Shown: positions 14,498-20,328 of the stretch, one piece after another
Layout of the letters: the number at the start of each line of letters is the position of its first letter
Position numbering within the stretch: position 1 is the stretch's first letter
NCBI GenBank assembly: GCA_046756945.1
Contig: JBHHXI010000018.1
Location: 1 to 29,288, forward strand
Length of the DNA: 29,288 nucleotides
Direction: 5' to 3'
Source: JACZQZ01 sp046756945
Lineage (GTDB): Bacteria > Pseudomonadota > Alphaproteobacteria > Rhodospirillales > 2-02-FULL-58-16
Position numbers and translations under genes: made by a program
Notes under the pieces: model-generated
Told to the model about the DNA's origin: nothing
Databases searched by the model: none
Seen by the model: only the letters and a program-made list of their open reading frames with translations

Positions 14498-15760
14498 TCA
14501 GTCCCGGGGCAGGGGGGCGCCGTCCATATCCTCGAACGCGAGGCCGAGGTGGCTAAGGATGGTCGGCGCGATGTCCACCGCGGAGCTTGGCGATTCGCAC
14601 CGGGTTCCCGCCGCGAAGCCGCCGCCCAGGACGAACAGGAACGGGTGCTGCTCGTACGGCCCGAGCCCGCCGTGCTGGCCGCAGCCCATGTGGGTCTCGG
14701 CGGACAGGGGATCGGCGATGGCATGGCTCAGGCCGGGCACGCCGTGGGCGTTGGGCGCGTCGGACTTGCGCGTCGTCAGGGCGATGGCGAGCGGCGTGTC
14801 CGTGCGGTGACCGACCTCGGCCAGGGCGGGACCGGCGAAGACCTCGCCGATCCAGTCCTGCCCCTCGAGGAGGCGCACGATGGCGTCGCGGCGCGTCCGT
14901 GCCGCGTCCGAAAGATAGATGGCGGCGCTCATGCCGTTGGAGGCGACGACCACGTCGGACGACCCGTCCGCATCCTTCAACCCCGCCTCGATAAGCAGGG
15001 TCTCCAGGGGAACGATCCCGTCCACGGTCTCATGGCCGTGATCGGACGCGACCAGGAGCAGGACATCGTCGCCCTGCGCCTCCAGCCCGGCGACCGTGCG
15101 CGCCACCGTGGCCGCGTTGGCGTCGGCCGCGGCGAGGGCGTCCAGGTGCTCGGGCGACCCCAGCGGCCGGGCATGCTGGGTGTGGTCCGGCTCGCATTGC
15201 CACAGCACGGCGAGGGCGGGGCGGCGGCCGAGGGCGTCGTCGCAGAAGCGTCCCGTCATCGCCGCATCGCCGGCGGCGTCATGGGTGACGTCCAGGCGCA
15301 GGTCTGCGGGCAAACGTTCGAGGCCGGGTCCGAACGAGCCCTGCCGGTGATAGACGACGCCGTATCCGTCCGGGTCCTGGAAATGGGCGGCGCCGGCCGA
15401 CACGTTGGAAAAAACGATGGCGCCGCCGTGGTCCCTGAGACGTTCCGCCAGGGTTGGGACCAGCAGCGTGCGGCCTGTGGCGGCGCGCAGGCGGTCACGG
15501 AAATCCGGCCGCCCGGCCGAGATGGCGAACAGGCCGTCCCCTTCGTCCAGGGCGACGCAATTGCCTTCGAGTCCGTGGCGGCCCGGCAGGCATCCGGTGG
15601 CGATCGAGGCCGACGTGGTCCGCGTCGTCGACGGGAACACGCTGCGATGGCGGGCGAAGACCCGCGACCGGCCGGCGAGACGCGCCAGGTTGGGAGTCAC
15701 CTCGGGCGTCACCATATCGGCGCGCAAGCCGTCGCAGACGACCAGAACTGCTCGTTTCAC
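14498..15760 (-). CDS. Alkaline-phosphatase-superfamily phosphodiesterase/pyrophosphatase
   Basis: A metal-dependent hydrolase of the type I phosphodiesterase/nucleotide pyrophosphatase family. The metal ligands and nucleophile are visible: D10 (VVCDGLRAD), the nucleophile region FPSTTRTTSASIATG (probably T46), DHTQH, SDHGHE, and a later H in CGQHGGLGPYEQHP. No signal peptide is seen, which suggests a cytoplasmic enzyme and recalls phosphonate-type or nucleotide-type hydrolases; substrate unknown. I chose GTG at 15760 (420 residues) because MKRAVLVVCDGLRAD is a natural start. An in-frame TTG at 15811 would add 17 residues with no family resemblance. A GGGGA/TCCCC hairpin directly precedes the GTG. 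The gene follows HU on the same strand after 100 bp. Confidence 0.83.
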   Translation of the reverse strand: MKRAVLVVCDGLRADMVTPEVTPNLARLAGRSRVFARHRSVFPSTTRTTSASIATGCLPGRHGLEGNCVALDEGDGLFAISAGRPDFRDRLRAATGRTLLVPTLAERLRDHGGAIVFSNVSAGAAHFQDPDGYGVVYHRQGSFGPGLERLPADLRLDVTHDAAGDAAMTGRFCDDALGRRPALAVLWQCEPDHTQHARPLGSPEHLDALAAADANAATVARTVAGLEAQGDDVLLLVASDHGHETVDGIVPLETLLIEAGLKDADGSSDVVVASNGMSAAIYLSDAARTRRDAIVRLLEGQDWIGEVFAGPALAEVGHRTDTPLAIALTTRKSDAPNAHGVPGLSHAIADPLSAETHMGCGQHGGLGPYEQHPFLFVLGGGFAAGTRCESPSSAVDIAPTILSHLGLAFEDMDGAPLPRD

Positions 15761-15762
15761 GC

Positions 15763-15775
15763 GGGGATTTTCCCC
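15763..15775 (-). promoter_or_regulatory. Small hairpin at the phosphatase-like start codon
   Basis: GGGGA and TCCCC form a perfect inverted repeat around three bases, ending two bases before the GTG start. In the mRNA it would hold the only purine-rich ribosome-binding candidate, so it could limit initiation. It is a short element and may be chance. Confidence 0.3.
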
Positions 15776-15860
15776 ACAGGATTTACGCCGTTGCGGCACC
15801 CGGCTCCCCAACCGCCCCGATGGACGGCCGCAGCGCCTTTACGGGAATCGACGAACGGCT

Positions 15861-16136
15861 CTACACGTTCACCGCATCCTTGAGGGGCCGGCCGGCCTTG
15901 AACTTGGGTTGTATGGAGGCCGGGATCTGGATGGCTTCACCGGTGCGGGGATTTCGGCCCTGACGGGCCGCGCGCCGGCGGGTGGAAAAGGTGCCGAACC
16001 CCACCAGCCGAACATCCTCGCCGTTTTTAAGAGCGTCGGTGATGGCGCTGAAAATTGCGTCGACCGCATCGTCGGCGCTGGCCTTGCTGATGCCGGACCT
16101 ACTGGCCACAGCCGCGACGACATCCTGTTTGTTCAT
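15861..16136 (-). CDS. hupB: HU-family nucleoid DNA-binding protein
   Basis: A 91-residue histone-like protein that binds and bends DNA as a dimer. It starts MNKQDVVAAVASRSGISKASADDAV, and the DNA-binding arm carries the HU/IHF signature GFGTFSTRRRAARQGRNPRTGE, with the intercalating proline in NPRTG. It ends in KFKAGRPLKDAVN, the typical HU tail, which favours HU over the IHF subunits. The ATG at 16136 follows a G-run ribosome binding site; the frame extends nine codons further to 16163, but these are not HU-like. It lies 90 bp downstream of a small same-strand gene. A TTTATT -10-like hexamer in that gap may provide its own promoter. Confidence 0.93.
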   Translation of the reverse strand: MNKQDVVAAVASRSGISKASADDAVDAIFSAITDALKNGEDVRLVGFGTFSTRRRAARQGRNPRTGEAIQIPASIQPKFKAGRPLKDAVNV

Positions 16137-16226
16137 GGTGGTTCCCCCCCCTTGCAGGTTCAAAGAGACCCTGAATAAACCCCAATACGGGCCGTTCGTC
16201 CAGCCGTGATGTGCGCGCCGGGCGCT

Positions 16227-16418
16227 TTACCGCCTTTTTTGTCCCTCATCCAGCAGGGATTTCACCTCGCTGAATATGGACATCCATATGTCAGATTCCT
16301 CGACGTGACCGGCGGCGCGCAGTTCATTCGCGCGGATCGTCGCCTGGCGTGGCGCGTCATTTCCGAAGCGTTCTACGAATTGCTCGGCTGTGAGCCGAAT
16401 CTCGGTTTCGTTTATCAT
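16227..16418 (-). CDS. Small conserved-type protein, 63 residues, unknown function
   Basis: Begins at ATG 16418 behind GAGG at a 6-nt spacing. The protein is acidic and helical: TAEQFVERFGNDAPRQATIRANELRAAGHVEESDIWMSIFSEVKSLL. The layout resembles short alphaproteobacterial proteins I recall with a DAP-x-x-A-x-x-RA-x-EL core and a late Trp; their role is unknown to me. It is transcribed away from the fnr gene, and the FNR-like box at 16606-16619 lies 188 bp upstream of its start, so it may be oxygen-controlled. HU lies downstream on the same strand. Confidence 0.72.
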   Translation of the reverse strand: MINETEIRLTAEQFVERFGNDAPRQATIRANELRAAGHVEESDIWMSIFSEVKSLLDEGQKRR

Positions 16419-16809
16419 GGTCGTCCTCGCCGCAGAACAGGGCGTGCCCCGCGCGCGGTCGCATTCCGCCGGGGACCGCGGGGGCGTCGCCCGCATAAAA
16501 AAAACGAGCGGCTGGATACGGTCCCATCACGTGACCCTCGCGGGGCCTGCCGTTCCCAACACGCAGCCCCACCCGGCACTTTGCCCCGGTATCCGGCCCC
16601 GTTCCTTGACGTTGATCAAGACGGGCCGGCCAGACCGGCGCTGAAAACCATATGACTCTTCAACCGACGGGCCGTAAAAGGCGTCCGGTTGTGTGGGGAC
16701 GGGGAGTGCGCTAACGTTGCCGCCACGATGAACCCTTGTGGCGCGGCGGGAAAAATGGTCCTGTTCGACGCGCGCCGGCCGAACAATCGGGGAAGGTGGG
16801 GCGGACTCC
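16419..16809. other. 391-bp divergent intergenic region upstream of the fnr-type gene
   Basis: Lies between the 63-residue gene (minus) and the FNR-type regulator (plus). It contains the FNR-like box at 16606-16619 and a run of eight A at 16499-16506. The A-run reads as a T-run on the minus strand, but no convincing stem precedes it. Short open frames occur but lack ribosome binding sites and protein-like composition. I see no further gene. Confidence 0.6.
16606..16619. promoter_or_regulatory. FNR-like box TTGAC-N4-ATCAA
   Basis: The sequence TTGACGTTGATCAA differs from the FNR consensus TTGAT-N4-ATCAA at one position. It lies between two divergent genes: 191 bp before the fnr-type start (16810) and 188 bp before the 63-residue protein start. 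The adjacent regulator has the ETMSR recognition helix expected to read this motif, so autoregulation is plausible. On the minus strand, a -41.5 placement would put CAAAGT at -10. The -10 elements on both sides are weak, so the direction of control is unclear. Confidence 0.6.
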
Positions 16810-17541
16810 ATGGGGGTATTTGACACATCCAGCATCCGACGGGATTGTTTCACCTGCCAAAGCCGGGACCGGTCGGAGTGGTGCGCCCTGAACGATGAGG
16901 AGCTTCGCCTCCTCGACAAAGCGAAGGTCGTCCGCGAATACCGGCCCGGAGAGGTCATTTTTCACCAGGGAGACCCGTGCCGCGGTGTCCACTGTTTCGA
17001 GACCGGCATGGTGGGCATCCGCAAGATCGATGCCGACGGGAATTCCATTCTGCTTGGCCTGGCCTACCCGGGCGACACCCTTGGCTACCGGTCCTTGCTC
17101 GTCGGCGAGGACCACGGGGTCAGCGCCGAAGCCTTGAAGCCGAGTACCATCTGCTTCATCGACAGCACGACCGTCAGGACCCTGCTTAACCACAATCCCG
17201 CCCTCGGGCTCCAGTTCCTGCGAACCGTGGCACGGGACCTGGGTGCCGCCGAGGAGAGGATTCTGCAGAGCGCGACCCTGAGCGTCCGCGCCCGGTTCGC
17301 CCACCTCCTGCTGGTTCTCAAGGATCGTTACGCGACCAGCGGCAAGGACGGCACGTTCGCGTTGGAGCTGCCCCTGGCGCGGCAGGATCTGGCGGCCATG
17401 ATCGGCATCCGCCCGGAAACCATGTCCCGTGCCATCAAGCAACTGGAAGACGACGGCATCGCCTATTTTTCCGGCCGTTCCGTGCAGGTGCCGGACGTCA
17501 ACCGCCTGCTCCGGGAAATCGAACCCGAGAGCTACCTGTGA
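16810..17541 (+). CDS. FNR-type oxygen-responsive transcriptional regulator (Crp/Fnr family)
   Basis: A cytoplasmic dimeric regulator of anaerobic or microaerobic genes, 243 residues. Three N-terminal cysteines (C13, C16, C25 in CFTCQSRDRSEWC) plus C115 (STICFID, aligning with the fourth FNR ligand) can hold an oxygen-labile 4Fe-4S cluster. The spacing C-x2-C-x8-C is longer than the x5 of E. coli FNR. The cyclic-nucleotide-binding-like barrel spans about 30-140, followed by a dimer helix and a winged helix with LARQDLAAMIGIRPETMSRAIKQL. The E-T-M-S-R of the recognition helix matches FNR E209/S212/R213, predicting TTGAT-N4-ATCAA recognition. The start MGVFDTSS at ATG 16810 is preferred over the frame's first codon at 16738. 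The gene converges on rpoH. Confidence 0.9.
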   Translation: MGVFDTSSIRRDCFTCQSRDRSEWCALNDEELRLLDKAKVVREYRPGEVIFHQGDPCRGVHCFETGMVGIRKIDADGNSILLGLAYPGDTLGYRSLLVGEDHGVSAEALKPSTICFIDSTTVRTLLNHNPALGLQFLRTVARDLGAAEERILQSATLSVRARFAHLLLVLKDRYATSGKDGTFALELPLARQDLAAMIGIRPETMSRAIKQLEDDGIAYFSGRSVQVPDVNRLLREIEPESYL

Positions 17542-17565
17542 CGGCTTTTCACGCCCCATCAGGGC

Positions 17566-17594
17566 AAAAAAAAGCGGGGCCCTAGGGCCCCGCT
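17566..17594 (-). terminator. Intrinsic terminator, minus strand
   Basis: A perfect 22-bp palindrome (AGCGGGGCCC, TA, and its complement; 17573-17594) is followed on the minus strand by eight consecutive T (17573-17566). It is a textbook rho-independent terminator for transcripts reading leftward from rpoH or from the small-RNA candidate. On the plus strand no T-run follows, so it would end fnr transcripts less well. Confidence 0.9.
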
Positions 17595-17668
17595 AGATCT
17601 ACAGGGAAACATGACGTTTAGAGGGTAATGAACTCGGAGAACCGAGTATCGGGATTTTAACCCCGAAT
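17566..17668 (-). ncRNA. Candidate FNR-controlled small RNA, about 103 nt
   Basis: The minus strand from 17668 forms three stems in a row: TCGGG/CCCGA (17666-17662 with 17653-17649), ACTCGG-TTCT-CCGAGT (17647-17632), and the terminator at 17594-17573 with eight T. The about 37-nt single-stranded middle contains pyrimidine-rich ACCCTCT and TTTCCCT, which could pair with purine-rich ribosome binding sites. A symmetrical FNR/FixK-like box is centred 41.5 bp upstream of the A at 17668, the class II activator position, with AAGAGT at -10. The interval is clearly lower in GC than the flanking genes. Alternative: it is only the 3' untranslated region of rpoH. I infer an sRNA; expression is not shown by sequence. 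Confidence 0.5.
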
Positions 17669-17691
17669 GGCGCGACTCTTGTCGAATTGGC

Positions 17692-17729
17692 GGCTGGTGT
17701 CCTTGACCTGAGTCAAGGGGCTGGTGTCC
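17692..17729. repeat. 11-bp direct repeat bracketing the FNR-like box
   Basis: GGCTGGTGTCC occurs at 17692-17702 and 17719-17729, exactly 27 bp apart, on either side of the symmetrical FNR-like box. It could reflect a small duplication or additional half-sites. No function is evident. Confidence 0.7.
17703..17716. promoter_or_regulatory. FNR/FixK-like box TTGAC-N4-GTCAA
   Basis: A perfectly symmetrical TTGAC-CTGA-GTCAA in the intergenic space between the convergent fnr-type and rpoH genes. It differs from the FNR consensus by one symmetrical change per half-site (T to C), a form tolerated by several rhizobial FixK/FnrL sites. It is flanked by an 11-bp direct repeat, GGCTGGTGTCC, at 17692-17702 and 17719-17729. 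On the minus strand it is correctly spaced to drive the small-RNA candidate. Confidence 0.55.
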
Positions 17730-17758
17730 CGGGTGGGGTACGGGGCCGGCCGCTGCGC

Positions 17759-18643
17759 TCAGGCGGGCAGCCGTTGCTGGAGGGAGGCGTTGCGCACGGA
17801 CTTCTGAACCTTGTCGAAGGCGCGCATCTCGATCTGGCGCACCCGTTCGCGCGAGATGCTGTGGGTCCGGCTCAGGCCTTCCAGCGTGGTGCGTTTTTCC
17901 TTGAGGCGGCGCTCGGTGAGGATATCGCGCTCGCGGGCGTTCAGGGCATTCAGCGCCCGCGCCAGAAGCCGGCGCCGGTTGCCAAGCTCCTGACGCTCGG
18001 CAAGCACGGTTTCGTGGTCGTCGCATTCGTCCACCAGCTCCTCCAGCCATTCCCGTTCGCCGTCATCGTAGACGGGGGCGTTGAGGGAGCGATCGGGTTT
18101 CAACAGGCGGCGGTTCATGCTGATCACCTCGTCTTCCGACACCTTCAGGTGCTTGGCGAAACTGGCCGCGTGCTCGGGGGCCAGTTCGCCGTCCTCGATG
18201 ATCTGGATTCGGTTCTTGAGCTTGCGCAGGTTGAAAAACAACTTCTTCTGCGCCGCCGTCGTCCCCATCTTCACCAGCGACCACGAATGCAGGATATATT
18301 CCTGGATGGCGGCGCGGATCCACCACATGGCGTAGGTGGCCAGGCGGAAACCGCGGTCCGGATCGAACCGCTTGACCGCCTGCATCATGCCCACGTTGCC
18401 TTCCGAAATGAGCTCCCCCAGCGGCAGGCCGTATCCCCGGTAGCCCATGGCGATCTTGGCCACCAGGCGCAGGTGGCTGTTGACCAGCCTGTGGGCCGCC
18501 TCGGTGTCTTCGTGTCTGGTCCATCGCCGGGCGAGGTTCACCTCCTCGTCGGCGTGCAGCATGGGGAATTTGCGGATTTCCTTAAGGTAATGGGACAGGC
18601 TTTCCTCGGGCGCGACGGTCAAACCAGGGAATGGCGCGGTCAT
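17759..18643 (-). CDS. rpoH: RNA polymerase heat-shock sigma factor sigma-32
   Basis: Directs RNA polymerase to heat-shock promoters. It is 294 residues, the normal length. Region 2 is intact (GELISEGNVGMMQAVKRFDPDRGFRLATYAMWWIRAAIQEYI), and the RpoH box QKKLFFNLR at 132-140 separates it from sigma-70 housekeeping factors. Region 4 has LEGLSRTHSISRERVRQIEMRAFDKVQ. The ATG at 18643 is preceded by AGAGGAAG. The 5' leader holds a perfect 8-bp inverted repeat (18678-18717), which may matter for heat control of translation. Alphaproteobacteria often carry more than one rpoH; this window shows one. Leftward transcription would end at the terminator near 17570, unless the intervening segment is a separate RNA. 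Confidence 0.95.
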   Translation of the reverse strand: MTAPFPGLTVAPEESLSHYLKEIRKFPMLHADEEVNLARRWTRHEDTEAAHRLVNSHLRLVAKIAMGYRGYGLPLGELISEGNVGMMQAVKRFDPDRGFRLATYAMWWIRAAIQEYILHSWSLVKMGTTAAQKKLFFNLRKLKNRIQIIEDGELAPEHAASFAKHLKVSEDEVISMNRRLLKPDRSLNAPVYDDGEREWLEELVDECDDHETVLAERQELGNRRRLLARALNALNARERDILTERRLKEKRTTLEGLSRTHSISRERVRQIEMRAFDKVQKSVRNASLQQRLPA

Positions 18644-18677
18644 GGGGGATCTTCCTCTTCGAACGACGGATTTCCGG

Positions 18678-18717
18678 AATACGGATCACCCGGCGGGCGT
18701 CCGCGATTTTCCGTATT
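18678..18717 (-). promoter_or_regulatory. Inverted repeat in the rpoH leader or promoter
   Basis: AATACGGA (18678-18685) and TCCGTATT (18710-18717) are exact complements 24 bp apart, located 35 to 74 nt upstream of the rpoH start codon. If transcribed, they would form an 8-bp stem in the leader. A GATAAT -10-like hexamer lies further upstream at 18749-18744 on the minus strand, which would place the repeat inside the mRNA. It could be an RNA thermometer element or a DNA operator. Confidence 0.4.
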
Positions 18718-18824
18718 GTCACGCGGTTCGGCACGGCAGGAAAATTATCCACACGCATAGGTCGCCTATACGAACGGTTAGATTTCGGTGGAAATTCCGG
18801 AGGGGAACCCCCGGCTTCGCGGGT

Positions 18825-20144
18825 TCAGGAGGCGCCGCCGACGGCGCGCTCGAGCCGCGGATAGAGGAGCGCCAGGGTCGCCGCCCGCGCTGCCATCAGC
18901 ACCATGAACGCCAGCCACAGGCCATGGTTTCCCATCACCGGTATCAACGCCCAGACGGCGGCGGCGTAGAGCGCCAGGGAAACGGCCATGGCATTGCGCA
19001 TCTCGGCCGTCCGCGTGGCGCCGATGAAGATGCCGTCGAGCTGGAAGCTCCACACGGAAACGAGGGGGGACAGAACGACCCAGGGAAGATAGGCGCGAGC
19101 GGTGACGCGCACCTCGGACACGTCGGTGATGACGTCGATCAGCACCGGGCCGAGGGCCCCATACAGCACCGCATAGCCCCCGGCGAAGGCCAGCGCCCAC
19201 AGGCTGGTGGCCCGGACCGCGCCCTTGAACCGCGCCCGGTGCCCGGCCCCGACGGCGCGCCCGGTGAGGGCCTCCGCCGCGTGGGCGAAGCCGTCGAGTC
19301 CGTAGGACAGCAGGCTCTGGAAGATGAGCAGCACCGCGTTGGCGGCGAGCACCACGTCTCCCATGCGCGCGGCCATGGCGGTAAACAGGAAAAAGGCCGC
19401 CTGCAGGCACAGGGACCGGATGAAAATGTCCCGGTTGATCGCCACCATGCGCTTCAGCCGCACGCCATGGACGGCGCGGTCCAGACGCCAGCGGCCTCCC
19501 ATGGGGCGCACGGTGCGCCGCACCAGCACCAGGGCGAGGGCCAATGCCCCCACCTCGGAAATCAGGGTCGCCCACGCCACGCCCGCCACCCCGAAGCCCA
19601 GGCCGAAGACGAACCAAATATCGAGCGCCATGTTGGCGCCGTTCATGGCCACCTGAAGGAACAGCGCGGCGCGGGTGTTCTGGACGCCGATGAACCAGCC
19701 GAGAATGGCGAAGTTGGCGAACACCGCGGGCGCCGACCAGATGCGGATGGAAAAATAGGATTCGGCCAGGGGCGAGACGCCGGCGCTGGCGTCGATCAGC
19801 CCGAACGCGGCCGACGCCACCGGTCCCTGCAACGCCACCAGCGCGGCGCCCAGGACCGCCGCCACGAGCAGCGCCCGGGCGAGCGACGCACGCACCTCGT
19901 CGGCGTCGCCGGCGCCCAGCGCCTGGGCGGTCAGGCCGGTCGTTCCCATGCGCAGGAAGTTGAAGCCGAAGTAGACGAAATTGAAGATCAGCGCCCCCAC
20001 GGCGACGGCGCCGATGGACTGGGGCCCCGGCAGGTGGCCGACGACGGCCGTATCGACGGCGCCCAGCAGGGGCACCGAAACATTGGCCAGGATGATGGGT
20101 CCGGCCAGCCGCCACACCCGGCGGTTCCAGTCTTCGGCCGCCAT
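18825..20144 (-). CDS. MATE-family multidrug/toxin efflux transporter (DinF-like)
   Basis: A 439-residue inner-membrane protein with about twelve hydrophobic segments, in the MATE layout of two related halves: IILANVSVPLLGAVDTAVVGHLPG at the start, FNFLRMGTTGLTAQALGAGD, and the second-half counterparts ANAVLLIFQSLLSYGLDGFAHAAEALTGRAVGAG. The NorM/DinF pattern VDTAVVGHL favours the DinF-like subgroup, which exports cationic compounds or metabolites using sodium or protons. The frame is open 94 codons upstream, but similarity begins at MAAEDWNRRVWRLAGP, so ATG 20144 is chosen, with AAGGA about 10 nt ahead. It is divergent from the second ABC operon, with 184 bp between starts. The substrate is unknown. 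Confidence 0.9.
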   Translation of the reverse strand: MAAEDWNRRVWRLAGPIILANVSVPLLGAVDTAVVGHLPGPQSIGAVAVGALIFNFVYFGFNFLRMGTTGLTAQALGAGDADEVRASLARALLVAAVLGAALVALQGPVASAAFGLIDASAGVSPLAESYFSIRIWSAPAVFANFAILGWFIGVQNTRAALFLQVAMNGANMALDIWFVFGLGFGVAGVAWATLISEVGALALALVLVRRTVRPMGGRWRLDRAVHGVRLKRMVAINRDIFIRSLCLQAAFFLFTAMAARMGDVVLAANAVLLIFQSLLSYGLDGFAHAAEALTGRAVGAGHRARFKGAVRATSLWALAFAGGYAVLYGALGPVLIDVITDVSEVRVTARAYLPWVVLSPLVSVWSFQLDGIFIGATRTAEMRNAMAVSLALYAAAVWALIPVMGNHGLWLAFMVLMAARAATLALLYPRLERAVGGAS

Positions 20145-20328
20145 TGCTGTCAAGTCCTTTTCTCGGTGCCGCGGGGATGACCGCCGGCGCACCATGGCAT
20201 AGAATTCCGCCAGCGCCCACGCCGATTCCGCGGCCGCCGCCGGACGGGGAATGGCGGGCGGGATACCGCCGACGGCCTTTTTCCGATAGACTGGGTGGGC
20301 CGAAATCACGCGCACAGGGAGGCCCCCC

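Noticed and set aside
16499..16506. Run of eight A, possibly a minus-strand terminator T-run
   Set aside because: No stable stem lies directly before it on the minus strand, and no gene ends there.
16227..18643. CRISPR array, tRNA or rRNA in the low-GC intergenic parts
   Set aside because: No spaced direct repeats of CRISPR type are present, and no cloverleaf or rRNA-like sequence was found here or elsewhere in the window.
18804..18827. GAACCC/GGGTTC hairpin at the end of the MATE gene as a terminator
   Set aside because: The stem is short and overlaps the stop codon, and no T-run follows on the minus strand.
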